From the NCBI GenBank assembly GCA_936911875.1, contig CAKZGB010000006.1, positions 62,001 through 126,000 on the forward strand: a stretch of DNA of 64,000 nt, read 5' to 3'. The notes below the pieces were generated by a model. The model saw only the letters and a list, made by a program, of their open reading frames with translations. It searched no databases and was not told the DNA's origin. This document shows, one piece after another, positions 27,053-36,520 of this stretch (its first letter is position 1; every line of letters starts with the position of its first letter). This DNA comes from an uncultured Lysobacteraceae bacterium. Its GTDB lineage: Bacteria > Pseudomonadota > Gammaproteobacteria > Xanthomonadales > Xanthomonadaceae. The position numbers and the translations under genes were made by a program.

Positions 27053-28079
27053 TCCGGCATTACTGTTTGCCTGTGTCTTTGCCGTTGCGTCACTGATCCT
27101 GACCGGTGGCGCCTATCTATATGGGCGTCGCGCGCGCCTGGTAGATGAACCTGGCGATCGCCGCAGTCATACCCAAGCCACCGTGCGCGGTGGCGGCATC
27201 GGCATCGTGATCACCTTAGGTCTGGTGATGCTGGTACTTCGCCGATTTATCTTTGATCCGCCGTTCATGGCATTTGCCATTGGCTTTGCGCTGGTTGCAG
27301 GCATCGGCTGGGTCGATGACCACCGGCCGCTGTCCGCCCGTATCCGCTTGGCAGTGCATGTGCTGGCCTCATTGATCTTTGCGATCGGACTGGCCATGAC
27401 TATTACGAATCCGACAGTAGCGATCGCATCGGGCGTGGTGGCGTTTGCCTCGTGTCTGGTACTGACCAACGTCTGGAACTTTATGGACGGCATCAACGGC
27501 ATCGCGGCGTCTTGCGCCGTGTTGGCCGTGGTGCCGGCCGCTTTGCTGGCGGGCGACTACTGGTCGCCGTTAGCCATTGGTCTGGCCGCCGCCTGTATCG
27601 GCTTCCTGCCCTGGAATTTCCCGCGGGCGCGTCTGTTTATGGGTGATGTCGGCAGCGGGGCGTTGGGCTTTGCCGTCGGTGCCCTGTCGATGGCCACGAT
27701 CTTGCAGTTGCCGGTACCGGTGGCGCAGCAGGGACTGGCGGCGGAGTCACCACTGTTCTGGCTGGCCCGCAATACGATCCTGGTCAGCTTGGCCTTCGCG
27801 CCGTTTTTAGTGGACGCGAGCCTGACGCTGGGCCGCCGGATCTTGCGCAGGGAGACCTGGTGGATGCCGCACGTGCAGCATAGTTATCAGGTGGCGGCGC
27901 AGCGGTTCGGACACCCGAAAGTCACACTAATGTATGTGCTGTTGGCCGCGGTCGGCACAGTGGGAACGCTATTGCTGACTTGGCGTGAAGAAAAAGTCTC
28001 ACTTTATTCAGCATTAGTTTGGTATATCTGTGTTGTTAGTATTTGGTTAGTCCCTCAGCGTCGCTGGGTAAAACAATAA
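27039..28079 (+). CDS. WecA/MraY-like glycosyl-phosphotransferase (polyprenyl-phosphate sugar-1-phosphate transferase)
   Basis: The 346-residue polytopic membrane protein has about ten hydrophobic segments. Hallmarks of the WecA/MraY superfamily are DDHRPLSARIR, the catalytic-loop NVWNFMDGINGIAA and FMGDVGSG. These enzymes transfer an N-acetylhexosamine-1-phosphate to undecaprenyl phosphate to begin O-antigen or capsule units. HVQHSYQ near residue 285 fits the cytoplasmic loop HxxH-type motif. It precedes a WbpM-like dehydratase, so both probably serve surface polysaccharide synthesis. The last ~90 bases are noticeably AT-rich. Confidence 0.88.
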   Translation: MPWSDPALLFACVFAVASLILTGGAYLYGRRARLVDEPGDRRSHTQATVRGGGIGIVITLGLVMLVLRRFIFDPPFMAFAIGFALVAGIGWVDDHRPLSARIRLAVHVLASLIFAIGLAMTITNPTVAIASGVVAFASCLVLTNVWNFMDGINGIAASCAVLAVVPAALLAGDYWSPLAIGLAAACIGFLPWNFPRARLFMGDVGSGALGFAVGALSMATILQLPVPVAQQGLAAESPLFWLARNTILVSLAFAPFLVDASLTLGRRILRRETWWMPHVQHSYQVAAQRFGHPKVTLMYVLLAAVGTVGTLLLTWREEKVSLYSALVWYICVVSIWLVPQRRWVKQ

Positions 28080-28127
28080 AACTAACGGGTTCAGTTTCAT
28101 CATTACACGGGACCAATTGGGCAGAAA

Positions 28128-30047
28128 ATGGGGCGGGTGACCGACAAGTGGCTGAACCTGTTGCCTAAGGCGGCAGTGGTTGCGCATGACCTGTTCATGA
28201 CGTGGCTAGTCTGGACGTCCCTCGGATATATCCGTACCACCACGTACGCCGTCTCGTTGCCGCACAGCTGGTTCGATTCCACCGTTCTGTTTGTACTGGT
28301 GGTGCAGGGACTGGTGCTGTGGGGCGTGGGTCTGTACCGCGGCCTGTGGCGCTATGCGAGCATGCCGGACTTTGCCAACATTGTTAAGGGCAGTGCCATC
28401 GGTGTGTTGCTGATCGTGCTCGGACTCTTTCTGTACAACCGCCTGGACTCGGTCTCTCGGGTAGTCCTGTTGTGTTATCCGTTTACGCTCATGGCCTTCC
28501 TGGGCGCGCCGCGTCTGTTTTACCGCGCCTATAAAGACCACCACATTGCCCGCGTCAGTAACGCCAATGCGGTACGGACGCTGATTCTGGGGGCCGGTCA
28601 GGCCGGTGATGCCCTGGTACGCGACATGCGACGCGTCGGTAACTTTGTTCCGGTCGGTTTCCTTGATGATGCACCCCGGATGCGCGGCGCCAAAGTTCAG
28701 GGCCTGCCGGTGTTGGGCACCATTGATGATCTCGCTTCTGTTGCCCGCGAGACCGCCACCAAGCTGATCGTGATCGCGATGCCGTCGGTCGGTGGCGAGG
28801 GGATGCAACGCATTTTGGCCGCCTGCGAATCCACCGGTCTGCCGTTCCGCACCGTTCCTAATCTCGAGGACGTGCTCGAAGGCCGTTCCTTGCCGGGTGA
28901 GCTCAAAGAGCTGGCCATCGAAGACTTGCTCGGCCGCCAGCCGGTCATGCCCGACTGGAAGGCCATCCGTGGCTGGTTGGGCGGTCGCTCGGTACTGGTT
29001 ACCGGTGCAGGCGGGTCCATCGGTTCCGAACTGTGCCGTCAGTGTGCCCGTAACGGTGCCATTCGTCTGAGCCTCGTCGAAATCGATGAGCTCGCTATGA
29101 TGACGATCTGCTCGCAGTTGGCACGTGAGTTCCCGCATGTCGAGGTGCAGCAGTTCCTTGGCAACTGTGGTGATCCCGCGCTGATGGCTCACGCGATGCG
29201 CCGATCACGACCCGATGCCGTGTTCCACGCCGCCGCCTATAAACAAGTACCGTTGCTCGAAACGCATTTGCGCGAGGCTGTCCGTAACAATGTTTTGGCC
29301 ACTGAGACCGTGGCGCGCTCCTGTCTCGATGCGGGCGTCAGCAACTTTGTTCTGATTTCCACGGACAAAGCTGTCGATCCCGTCAACGTGTTGGGTGCCT
29401 CTAAACGTCTGGCCGAGATGGCCTGTCAGGCGCTGGCCCGCGGTCAGACCACACGCTTTACGACCGTGCGTTTCGGTAACGTGCTCGATTCGGCCGGTTC
29501 CGTGGTGCCGACCTTCCGTGAGCAGATTCGTCGTGGCGGTCCGGTAACTGTGACCGATCCCGATGTGACGCGCTACTTCATGACCATCCCTGAGGCTTGC
29601 CTGCTGATCCTGCAGGCCATGGCGCTGGGACAGCAGGAGGCGATCTTCACTTTGGACATGGGCGAACCCGTGCCAATTCGTGTGCTGGCCGAACAGATGA
29701 TTCGTCTGGCCGGCAAGACGCCCGGCAAGGACATCGCCATTGTCTATACCGGTTTGCGTCCGGGTGAACGTCTGCACGAAACGCTGTTCCATGCTGATGA
29801 GACCTATCGCACCACCTCGCATCCCAAGATTCTGCAAGCCATGCCGCGCGAGCTGCAGGTGCAGGAACTGATGCGCATGCTCGAAGAGATGCGTCGCGAG
29901 TCCGATAAGTTTAACGAAGACCGCTTGGCCGAACTGCTGAAACAGGCGGTTCGCGAATTCAAGCCGCAACAGGATCCGCAACGTGCCGATCGTCGTGACT
30001 ACGTCACGGTGGTGCCGTTCGAGTCGCGCCGCTCGCACCGCAGTTGA
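28128..30047 (+). CDS. Membrane-bound UDP-sugar 4,6-dehydratase, WbpM/CapD family
   Basis: The 639-residue protein has four N-terminal transmembrane segments (about 10-140). A CoA-binding-like Rossmann domain (LILGAGQAGDALVRDMR, about 147-290) and an extended-SDR catalytic domain (VLVTGAGGSIGSELCRQ, about 290-580) follow. The active-site region reads LISTDKAVDPVNVLGASKRLAE. Where WbpM-type enzymes have Met in place of the SDR tyrosine, this one has Leu (NVLGASK), although Lys is kept. The usual reaction converts UDP-GlcNAc to the 4-keto-6-deoxy sugar for O-antigen synthesis. Confidence 0.9.
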   Translation: MGRVTDKWLNLLPKAAVVAHDLFMTWLVWTSLGYIRTTTYAVSLPHSWFDSTVLFVLVVQGLVLWGVGLYRGLWRYASMPDFANIVKGSAIGVLLIVLGLFLYNRLDSVSRVVLLCYPFTLMAFLGAPRLFYRAYKDHHIARVSNANAVRTLILGAGQAGDALVRDMRRVGNFVPVGFLDDAPRMRGAKVQGLPVLGTIDDLASVARETATKLIVIAMPSVGGEGMQRILAACESTGLPFRTVPNLEDVLEGRSLPGELKELAIEDLLGRQPVMPDWKAIRGWLGGRSVLVTGAGGSIGSELCRQCARNGAIRLSLVEIDELAMMTICSQLAREFPHVEVQQFLGNCGDPALMAHAMRRSRPDAVFHAAAYKQVPLLETHLREAVRNNVLATETVARSCLDAGVSNFVLISTDKAVDPVNVLGASKRLAEMACQALARGQTTRFTTVRFGNVLDSAGSVVPTFREQIRRGGPVTVTDPDVTRYFMTIPEACLLILQAMALGQQEAIFTLDMGEPVPIRVLAEQMIRLAGKTPGKDIAIVYTGLRPGERLHETLFHADETYRTTSHPKILQAMPRELQVQELMRMLEEMRRESDKFNEDRLAELLKQAVREFKPQQDPQRADRRDYVTVVPFESRRSHRS

Positions 30048-30062
30048 TGCGAAGATGAGAGC

Positions 30063-31388
30063 ATGACGGCTCTCATCCCTCCCAAACCGCAAACCTATTA
30101 CCGTGCCACGATCGATGAGGCGCTGGTGCAGCGTGCGCCTCTGCGCGAAGCGAATACCGCCACGGTCGTGGTAGTCGGGGCCGGATTTGCCGGGCTCAAT
30201 ACGGCGCTGCGCCTGCTGGAGTCGGGCGTGCCCGATGTGGTGGTGCTGGAGGCAGGTGAGATCGGGCAGGGTGCATCCGGTCGCAATGGTGGCTTTGTAT
30301 TTGGTGGCTATTCGCTGAGCGAAGAGTCGCTGTACCGCCGGCTTGGCCGCGCTGATGCAGTGCGTCTGTATGGACTCACATTAGATGCAGTGCAGCGCAT
30401 CCGCGAGCGCGCTCAGACGGCCGCAGTGAGCTGCGATGTTGAGGATCACGGCGTGGTGTGGGCCAACTGGTTCCGCGATCCGGCCGCGATCACCCATCGC
30501 CAGCAAGTGTTGGGCAACGTCTATGGGGTGGAATGGGAGTCGTTGGATTCGACGCAACTGCGCAGTTATGTGGTCAGTGATCACTACAGCGGCGGCATGC
30601 TGGAGCGCGATGCCTTTCATTTTCATCCGTTGCGTTACGCGGCCAAGCTGGCACGACGCATCGAAGGCTTAGGCGGACGCATCTGCACGGCGAGTGCGGT
30701 GATCGGACTCGCGCGCACTAGTGACAGCTGGAGCGTTCGCACGGCGCACGGCGAGGTTCGGTGTGCGCAGGTGGCCCTGTGCGGCGGCGGCTATCTGCAC
30801 GGCGTACATCGGCGTGTCGAAGGCGCCATGATGCCCATCGCCACCTATGTGATGGTGACCGAGCCGCTGGGTTCCGCGTTGGACGCCGTACTGCCCGGCA
30901 AGGCGGCAGTGTACGACTCGCGCTTTGCGTTTGACTATTACCGCAAGCTGCACGATGGCCGCTTGCTTTGGGGCGGACGGATTTCCGTGCACGATCCGTC
31001 GCCCGAACGGATGCGTAAACATCTGCGTGCGGATCTGCGACGCGTGTTTCCCTCACTGGCCGAGGCGCGCATCGATCATGTCTGGTCGGGACTGATGAGC
31101 TATGCGCGTCACCAGATGCCGCAGCTCGCCGAGCCTGAGCCCGGACTTTGGACGGCGCAAGCTTTTGGCGGTCACGGCGTCGCAACCACTACGGTGGGTG
31201 GCGAAGTGCTCGGCACCGCCATCGCAGCGCGTTTGCAGGGTCAACCGATGCCGGCTGATTTTGAGACCTTTCAGCAGTTCGGACTGGTCAGTGCCGGACA
31301 CAAACTCGGCTTGGCGGCCGCGCAGCTGGGTTACTGGGCCGCACAAACCGCCGACGCGCTTAAGGTAGCCTTTCAGCGATCGCGCTAA
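30063..31388 (+). CDS. FAD-dependent amine/amino-acid oxidoreductase (DAO family)
   Basis: The 441-residue flavoenzyme has a dinucleotide-binding motif VVVVGAGFAGLNTALRLLE near residue 36. GQGASGRNGGFVFGGYS follows, and a C-terminal GLWTAQAFGGHGVATTTVGGEVL segment typical of the PuuB/OrdL group, which oxidises gamma-glutamylputrescine or related amines. A polyamine substrate would match aguAB elsewhere in the window, but this is inference. It starts 15 bp after the dehydratase, and its last 29 bp overlap the convergent ferredoxin gene. Confidence 0.82.
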   Translation: MTALIPPKPQTYYRATIDEALVQRAPLREANTATVVVVGAGFAGLNTALRLLESGVPDVVVLEAGEIGQGASGRNGGFVFGGYSLSEESLYRRLGRADAVRLYGLTLDAVQRIRERAQTAAVSCDVEDHGVVWANWFRDPAAITHRQQVLGNVYGVEWESLDSTQLRSYVVSDHYSGGMLERDAFHFHPLRYAAKLARRIEGLGGRICTASAVIGLARTSDSWSVRTAHGEVRCAQVALCGGGYLHGVHRRVEGAMMPIATYVMVTEPLGSALDAVLPGKAAVYDSRFAFDYYRKLHDGRLLWGGRISVHDPSPERMRKHLRADLRRVFPSLAEARIDHVWSGLMSYARHQMPQLAEPEPGLWTAQAFGGHGVATTTVGGEVLGTAIAARLQGQPMPADFETFQQFGLVSAGHKLGLAAAQLGYWAAQTADALKVAFQRSR

Positions 31389-31665
31389 ACGACATCTGAT
31401 CGCGGTCTTCCGCCGGCTGCAGTTCGACATCCACCGTCAGTGGCTCCAAGACACGACAGCAGCACGGCAGCACTTCATCAAAACCGACGAAGGCCAGCGG
31501 CGGCTCCGGATAGTCCACCAGACCCGTCGTGAATTTGACGCGACACGTCCCGCAAAATCCGGATTGGCATTGGTAATCGATCTGATGACCGGTGCGCAAT
31601 AAACCCTCGAGCAGGGTCTCGTCATCGCGCAGTTCAAAACTGGTGTCCAGCGTGTAGATGCGCAT
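31360..31665 (-). CDS. [2Fe-2S] ferredoxin associated with ribonucleotide reductase (YfaE-like)
   Basis: The 101-residue plant-type ferredoxin has cluster ligands in CQSGFCGTC and a distal Cys in LPCCC. The gene lies 6 bp after nrdB on the same strand. In E. coli YfaE occupies the same place and supplies electrons to assemble or repair the diferric-tyrosyl radical cofactor of NrdB. Synteny and size support the same role here. Confidence 0.9.
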   Translation of the reverse strand: MRIYTLDTSFELRDDETLLEGLLRTGHQIDYQCQSGFCGTCRVKFTTGLVDYPEPPLAFVGFDEVLPCCCRVLEPLTVDVELQPAEDRDQMSFSAIAERLP

Positions 31666-31671
31666 TGCCGA

Positions 31672-32781
31672 TTACAGCTGGAAGCCGCCGAACTCCTCGC
31701 GCGAAAGATCCGCATCGACTTGGCCGACCAGATACGAGCTCACTTCGACCTCCTGCGGTGCGACTTGCACGGTATCGGAAGCGAGCCAACTGTTGATCCA
31801 GGGGATCGGATTGCGTTTGGCATCGGCAAACAAAGGCTCAAGACCGATCGCGCTCATGCGGGCATTGGTGATGTATTCGACATAGCGGCACAGCACGTCG
31901 GTGTTCAGGCCGACCATCGGTCCATCCTTAAACAGGAACTGGGCCCAACGTTTTTCCTGCTCGGCCGCTTGCGCAAACAAGTCACGCGCCGCTTCGCGCT
32001 GATCGCGCGCGATCTGTGCGAATTCCGGATCGTCATCGCCTTGCGCCATGATGTTCAGCAGATGCTGAGTGCCGGACAGATGCAAAGCTTCATCGCGGGC
32101 GATCAGGCGAATGATCTTGGCATTGCCTTCCATGAGTTTGCGTTCGGCAAATGCAAACGCGCAGGCAAAGCTGACGTAAAAACGCACGGCCTCGAGCACG
32201 TTGACGCTCATCACGCACAGGTACAACGAGGTCTTAAGCGCCAGACGATTGGCATCGCTTGGCTCGTCGTCGAAACGGCGAGTGGCGGCGATCACCTCGT
32301 CATAGTGATGGGCGATATCGGCGGCGCGACGCAAGATCGCCTCATTGCGCGTAATGTCATCAAAGATCAAAGCCGGATCGTTGACGATGTTGCGGATGAT
32401 GTGCGTGTAGCTGCGGCTGTGGATCGTTTCGGAGAAGGCCCAGGTTTCGATCCACGTTTCCAGCTCCGGCAGCGAAACCAGCGGCAGGAAGGCGACATTG
32501 GGGCTGCGGCCCTGAATGGAGTCGAGCAGCGACTGGTATTTCAGATTGCTCAGAAAGATGTGGCGCTCCGCATCGGACAGGGACGCAAAGTCGATGCGGT
32601 CACGGCTGAGATCGACTTCCTCCGGACGCCAGAAGAAGGACAACTGTTTTTCAATCAGTTTTTCAAACACCGGATAGCGTTGCTGATCGTAACGTGCAAC
32701 GTTGACCGGCGCGCCCAAAAATAAGGGCTGGCGCAGCGGATCGGCGTGATGCGGGTGGAAAGTGCTGTATCGCATGGACAT
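31672..32781 (-). CDS. nrdB: Ribonucleoside-diphosphate reductase class Ia, beta subunit
   Basis: The 369-residue small subunit houses the diiron centre and tyrosyl radical. Ligand regions are visible: ERHIFLSNLKYQ, SETIHSRSYTHIIRNI, and ARDEALHLSGTQHLLN. The C-terminal tail (VDADLSREEFGGFQL) is the peptide that docks into NrdA. Its ATG overlaps the nrdA stop by 1 base (TAATG), a classical coupling arrangement. The ferredoxin gene follows after 6 bp. Confidence 0.97.
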   Translation of the reverse strand: MSMRYSTFHPHHADPLRQPLFLGAPVNVARYDQQRYPVFEKLIEKQLSFFWRPEEVDLSRDRIDFASLSDAERHIFLSNLKYQSLLDSIQGRSPNVAFLPLVSLPELETWIETWAFSETIHSRSYTHIIRNIVNDPALIFDDITRNEAILRRAADIAHHYDEVIAATRRFDDEPSDANRLALKTSLYLCVMSVNVLEAVRFYVSFACAFAFAERKLMEGNAKIIRLIARDEALHLSGTQHLLNIMAQGDDDPEFAQIARDQREAARDLFAQAAEQEKRWAQFLFKDGPMVGLNTDVLCRYVEYITNARMSAIGLEPLFADAKRNPIPWINSWLASDTVQVAPQEVEVSSYLVGQVDADLSREEFGGFQL

Positions 32782-35084
32782 TAAATCTTGCAGGCGCCCC
32801 CGGCGCAGTCATCGGCCATGTCGTGCTGACCGTCGTCGGCACCGTCACGGGTGTTGTGGTAGTAAAGCGTCTTGAGGCCGTATTTGTAAGCCGTCAGCAA
32901 ATCCTTGATCAGTACGCGTACCGGGACCTTGCCGCCTTCGAAACGTTGCGGATCGTAGTTGGTGTTGGCCGAGATCGCCTGGTCCACAAACTTTTGCATG
33001 ATGCCGACCAGTTGCAGATAACCGTCGTTGTCCGGAATCTCCCACAGCAGTTCGTACTGATGGCCCAGTGTGCGGATATCGGGCACCACCTGACGCAGGA
33101 TGCCGTCCTTGGATTGCTTAACGCTGACCAGACCGCGCGGCGGTTCGATACCGTTCGTGGCGTTAGAAATCTGGCTCGACGTTTCCGAAGGCATTAGTGC
33201 CGTAAGTGTCGAGTTGCGCAGGCCGTGTTTGAGAATGTCCTGACGCAGTGTCTCCCAATCGAGTTGCAGCGGTTCACTGCAAACGGCATCCAGATCTTTC
33301 TTGTAGCTGTCGATCGGCAAAATGCCTTGCGCATAGGTGGTTTCGTCGAAGGCAGGGCAGGCGCCGCGTTCTGCCGCGAGACGGTTGGATGCACGCAGCA
33401 GATGGTATTGAATCGCCTCGAATGCGCGGTGCGTCAGACCGTTGGCCGAGCCATCGGAATAGCGCACACCGTTCTTGGCCAAGTAATTGGCAAAGTTGAT
33501 CACACCGATACCGAGCGTGCGGCGCTTCATGCTGGATTCGCGGGCCGCTTCAACCGGATAGTCCTGATAGTCGAGCAGGGCATCGAGTGCGCGTACGGCC
33601 AGGTCGGCCAGATCTTCGAGCTCGTCTAAGGATTCAATCGCGCCGAGGTTGAATGCAGACAACGTACACAGGGCAATCTCGCCCGAGGTGTCATGCAAGT
33701 CGTTGAGGGGACGCGTCGGCAGCGCGATTTCCAGACACAGGTTCGATTGGCGAATCGGAGCGACGCGCGGATCAAACGGGCTGTGCGTATTGCAGTGATC
33801 GACGTTCTGGATGTAGATGCGGCCGGTGCCGGCACGTTCCTGCATCAGCAGGGAGAACAGTTCGACGGCCTGAATCGAGCGCTTGCGGATCGACGGATCG
33901 GCTTCATACTGCGCGTACAGACGTTCGAACTCCGCCTGATCGGCAAAGAACGCGTCGTACAGTCCCGGCACATCGTGCGGCGAGAATAAAGTGATGTTGC
34001 CGCCTTCGATCAGGCGCTGATAGAGCAGGCGATTGATCTGCACGCCGTAGTCGAGATGGCGGACGCGGTTTTCTTCGACACCGCGATTGTTTTTGAGCAC
34101 CAGCAACGACTCGACCTCGAGATGCCAGAGCGGATAGAACAAGGTGGCCGCACCGCCGCGCACGCCACCTTGCGAGCACGATTTCACGGCGCTCTGGAAC
34201 AGCTTGAAGAACGGCAGCATGCCGGTGTGCTGCGCCTCACCGCCGCGAATCGGGCTGCCGACTGCACGGATGCGACCGGCGTTGATGCCGATACCGGCAC
34301 GCATCGACACATAACGCACGATGGCCGACGTGGTCGCGTTGATCGAATCGAGTGAGTCATCGCATTCAATCAGCACGCAGGAGCTGAACTGACGCGACGG
34401 CGTACGCACACCGGCCATGATCGGCGTGGGCAGCGACAGCTTGAAACCCGAGACCGCATCGTAAAAGCGCTGAATCGTCGTCAGACGCGTTGCCGAAGGG
34501 TACTCCGCAAACAGACACATGCCGATCAGCAGGTAGAGCATCTGGGGCGATTCGTGGACTTGGCGTGTGACGCGGTTCTGGACCAGGTACTTGCCCTCGA
34601 GCTGGCGCACGGCGGCGTAAGCGAACTGCAGATCGCGATCGTGATCGAGCATTGCATCGAGTTGCGCGTATTCGGCTTCGGAGTAGTCGCGCAGCAGATG
34701 GGCATCGTAACGGCCGGCCTCGACCTGGGTGCGCACATGCTCCAGCAGCGACGGCGGCGTGAATTGTCCGTAGGAGGTCTTGCGCAGCTGGCCGATCAGC
34801 AGGCGTCCGGCCAGGTACTGGTAATCGGGCTGAGCGGCACTGATCCGGTCCGCGGCGGACTTGATCAGGATCTCGTGCAAATTGGCGGTGCTCAGGCCAT
34901 CGTGGAATTGCACGCGGGCGTCGGCCAGAATCTGCTCGGCAGACACGCCGCTTAAGCCTTGCGAAGCGGTCTCCAGCAGCTGCAGCAGACGGTCCTCGCG
35001 GAGGGGTTCGGTGCGGCCGTCGCGCTTGCGGACTGCCGGCACCTGAGTTGCGGCTACAACGGAGATTTCATCCAATTTGGTCAT
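32781..35084 (-). CDS. nrdA: Ribonucleoside-diphosphate reductase class Ia, alpha subunit
   Basis: The ~767-residue catalytic subunit reduces ribonucleoside diphosphates. An N-terminal ATP-cone (RKRDGRTEPLREDRLLQLLE) controls overall activity by ATP/dATP. RQFSSCVLIECDDSLDSI carries one redox Cys. The active-site loop is NLCLEIALPT (Cys and Glu), and the tail GGACKI carries the terminal thiol. ATG 35084 is chosen because AGGATCC precedes it and homologues begin here; an in-frame extension to 35144 would run across the putative NrdR box. Confidence 0.97.
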   Translation of the reverse strand: MTKLDEISVVAATQVPAVRKRDGRTEPLREDRLLQLLETASQGLSGVSAEQILADARVQFHDGLSTANLHEILIKSAADRISAAQPDYQYLAGRLLIGQLRKTSYGQFTPPSLLEHVRTQVEAGRYDAHLLRDYSEAEYAQLDAMLDHDRDLQFAYAAVRQLEGKYLVQNRVTRQVHESPQMLYLLIGMCLFAEYPSATRLTTIQRFYDAVSGFKLSLPTPIMAGVRTPSRQFSSCVLIECDDSLDSINATTSAIVRYVSMRAGIGINAGRIRAVGSPIRGGEAQHTGMLPFFKLFQSAVKSCSQGGVRGGAATLFYPLWHLEVESLLVLKNNRGVEENRVRHLDYGVQINRLLYQRLIEGGNITLFSPHDVPGLYDAFFADQAEFERLYAQYEADPSIRKRSIQAVELFSLLMQERAGTGRIYIQNVDHCNTHSPFDPRVAPIRQSNLCLEIALPTRPLNDLHDTSGEIALCTLSAFNLGAIESLDELEDLADLAVRALDALLDYQDYPVEAARESSMKRRTLGIGVINFANYLAKNGVRYSDGSANGLTHRAFEAIQYHLLRASNRLAAERGACPAFDETTYAQGILPIDSYKKDLDAVCSEPLQLDWETLRQDILKHGLRNSTLTALMPSETSSQISNATNGIEPPRGLVSVKQSKDGILRQVVPDIRTLGHQYELLWEIPDNDGYLQLVGIMQKFVDQAISANTNYDPQRFEGGKVPVRVLIKDLLTAYKYGLKTLYYHNTRDGADDGQHDMADDCAGGACKI

Positions 35085-35111
35085 GACCGGATCCTGAACG
35101 CCAAAACAGAG

Positions 35112-35129
35112 ACCACCATATCTTGTGGT
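35112..35129 (-). promoter_or_regulatory. Putative NrdR box upstream of nrdA
   Basis: ACCACCATATCTTGTGGT has perfect 5-bp arms (ACCAC/GTGGT) around an AT-rich core. It differs little from the gammaproteobacterial NrdR box, whose core is CACTATATCTTGTG (from memory). NrdR boxes normally occur in pairs about three helical turns apart. A weaker similar segment (CCCTAGATGTGGG, 35147-35159) lies about 31-32 bp further upstream. Repression of nrdAB by ATP/dATP-bound NrdR is inferred. Confidence 0.5.
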
Positions 35130-35189
35130 TTGTTCGGTCGTCAAGGCCCTAGATGTGGGATTTTGCCGACCTGGCGTGAAACCCCAGCA

Positions 35190-35247
35190 AAAAGGGCAAC
35201 GGCCGCTGCGAAAAGTTCAGAACCCTCGCTACAACCGTTGCCCTTAA
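35190..35247 (-). terminator. Terminator after the beta-oxidation operon
   Basis: Perfect 11-bp arms AAGGGCAACGG (35192-35202) and CCGTTGCCCTT (35235-35245) enclose a 32-nt loop. On the minus strand they are followed by TTT. It lies about 50 bp beyond the thiolase stop and before the nrdA control region. Confidence 0.6.
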
Positions 35248-35295
35248 CTAACAAATGCGCTCAAACCCTTAAGTCCGAGCGCCTGTCATTCACTC

Positions 35296-36504
35296 TTACA
35301 GCGACTCAAAAATACCGGCGGCACCCATGCCGGTACCGATACACATGGTGACCATGCCGTAACGGTCACCGCGGGCCTTCATGCCATGGGTGATGGTGGC
35401 GGTACGCACCGAACCGGTCGCACCCAGCGGATGGCCCAGCGCGATGGCGCCACCCAGCGGATTGACCTTGGACGGATTCAGACCCAAGTCACGGATCACC
35501 GCCAGCGCCTGTGCGGCAAACGCTTCGTTGAGTTCGATCCAGTCGATCTGATCCTGGGTCAGGCCGGCTTGCTTCAGAGCCTTGGGGATGGCGGCGATCG
35601 GGCCGATACCCATGACTTCGGGACGGACACCGGCGACCGAAAACGACACAAAACGTGCCAGCGGGGTCAGACCGTAATCCTTGATAGCCTGTTCCGAGGC
35701 GAGCAGCACAGCGGCCGCACCGTCGCTCATTTGCGAGGAGTTGCCGGCGGTGACGCTGCCACCGAACTGACCGTTGCGGAACACCGGACGCAGCTTGCTC
35801 AGGCCTTCGGCCGTGGTATCGGCACGCGGGCCTTCGTCGGTATCGACCACAATGCGACGTTCCTTGATCTCACCGCCGATCAGATCGGGCTGACGGGTGA
35901 TGATTTCGTACGGCGAAATTTCATTGCGGAACGCACCGGATGCAATCGCGGCCAAGGCCTTGCGGTGTGAGTCGGCAGCAAACGCATCCTGATCTTCGCG
36001 GGAGATTTTCCATTCTTCTGCGACTTTTTCAGCGGTAATGCCCATGCCGTAAGCGATGGCCACGTTCTCATCTTTGGCAAACACTTGCGGCGAGAGTGCG
36101 ACCTTGTTGCCCATCATCGGCACCATCGACATCGATTCGGTACCACCGGCCAACATCAGATCGGCGTTGCCCAGGCGAATCTGATCTGCAGCCAATGCCA
36201 CCGATTGCAGACCCGATGAACAGAAACGGTTGATGGTTTGCGCGGCAAGGTGATTCGGCAGACCGGCCAGCAACGAACCGATACGGGCCACGTTCATGCC
36301 TTGCTCGCCTTCGGGCATCGCACAGCCGATGATGACGTCATCGATGCGCGAGACATCAACGCCCGGTGCTTGCGCCACAACGTTGCGCAGCACATGCGCG
36401 AGCATGTCGTCGGGACGGGTGTTGCGGAACATACCGCGCGGAGCCTTGCCGACCGGCGTGCGGGTTGCGGCAACGATATAAGCGTCTTGAATGATCTTAG
36501 TCAT
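35296..36504 (-). CDS. Acetyl-CoA C-acyltransferase (thiolase)
   Basis: The 402-residue thiolase has the nucleophile motif NRFCSSGLQ (Cys95), the family segment NPLGGAIALGHPLGATG with the active-site His, and the C-terminal second Cys in MVTMCIGTGMGAAGIFE. It carries out the last step of fatty-acid beta-oxidation, cleaving 3-ketoacyl-CoA. It lies 16 bp after the dehydrogenase/hydratase gene and completes that operon. Confidence 0.93.
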   Translation of the reverse strand: MTKIIQDAYIVAATRTPVGKAPRGMFRNTRPDDMLAHVLRNVVAQAPGVDVSRIDDVIIGCAMPEGEQGMNVARIGSLLAGLPNHLAAQTINRFCSSGLQSVALAADQIRLGNADLMLAGGTESMSMVPMMGNKVALSPQVFAKDENVAIAYGMGITAEKVAEEWKISREDQDAFAADSHRKALAAIASGAFRNEISPYEIITRQPDLIGGEIKERRIVVDTDEGPRADTTAEGLSKLRPVFRNGQFGGSVTAGNSSQMSDGAAAVLLASEQAIKDYGLTPLARFVSFSVAGVRPEVMGIGPIAAIPKALKQAGLTQDQIDWIELNEAFAAQALAVIRDLGLNPSKVNPLGGAIALGHPLGATGSVRTATITHGMKARGDRYGMVTMCIGTGMGAAGIFESL

Positions 36505-36520
36505 GAGTTGAATTCCTTGC

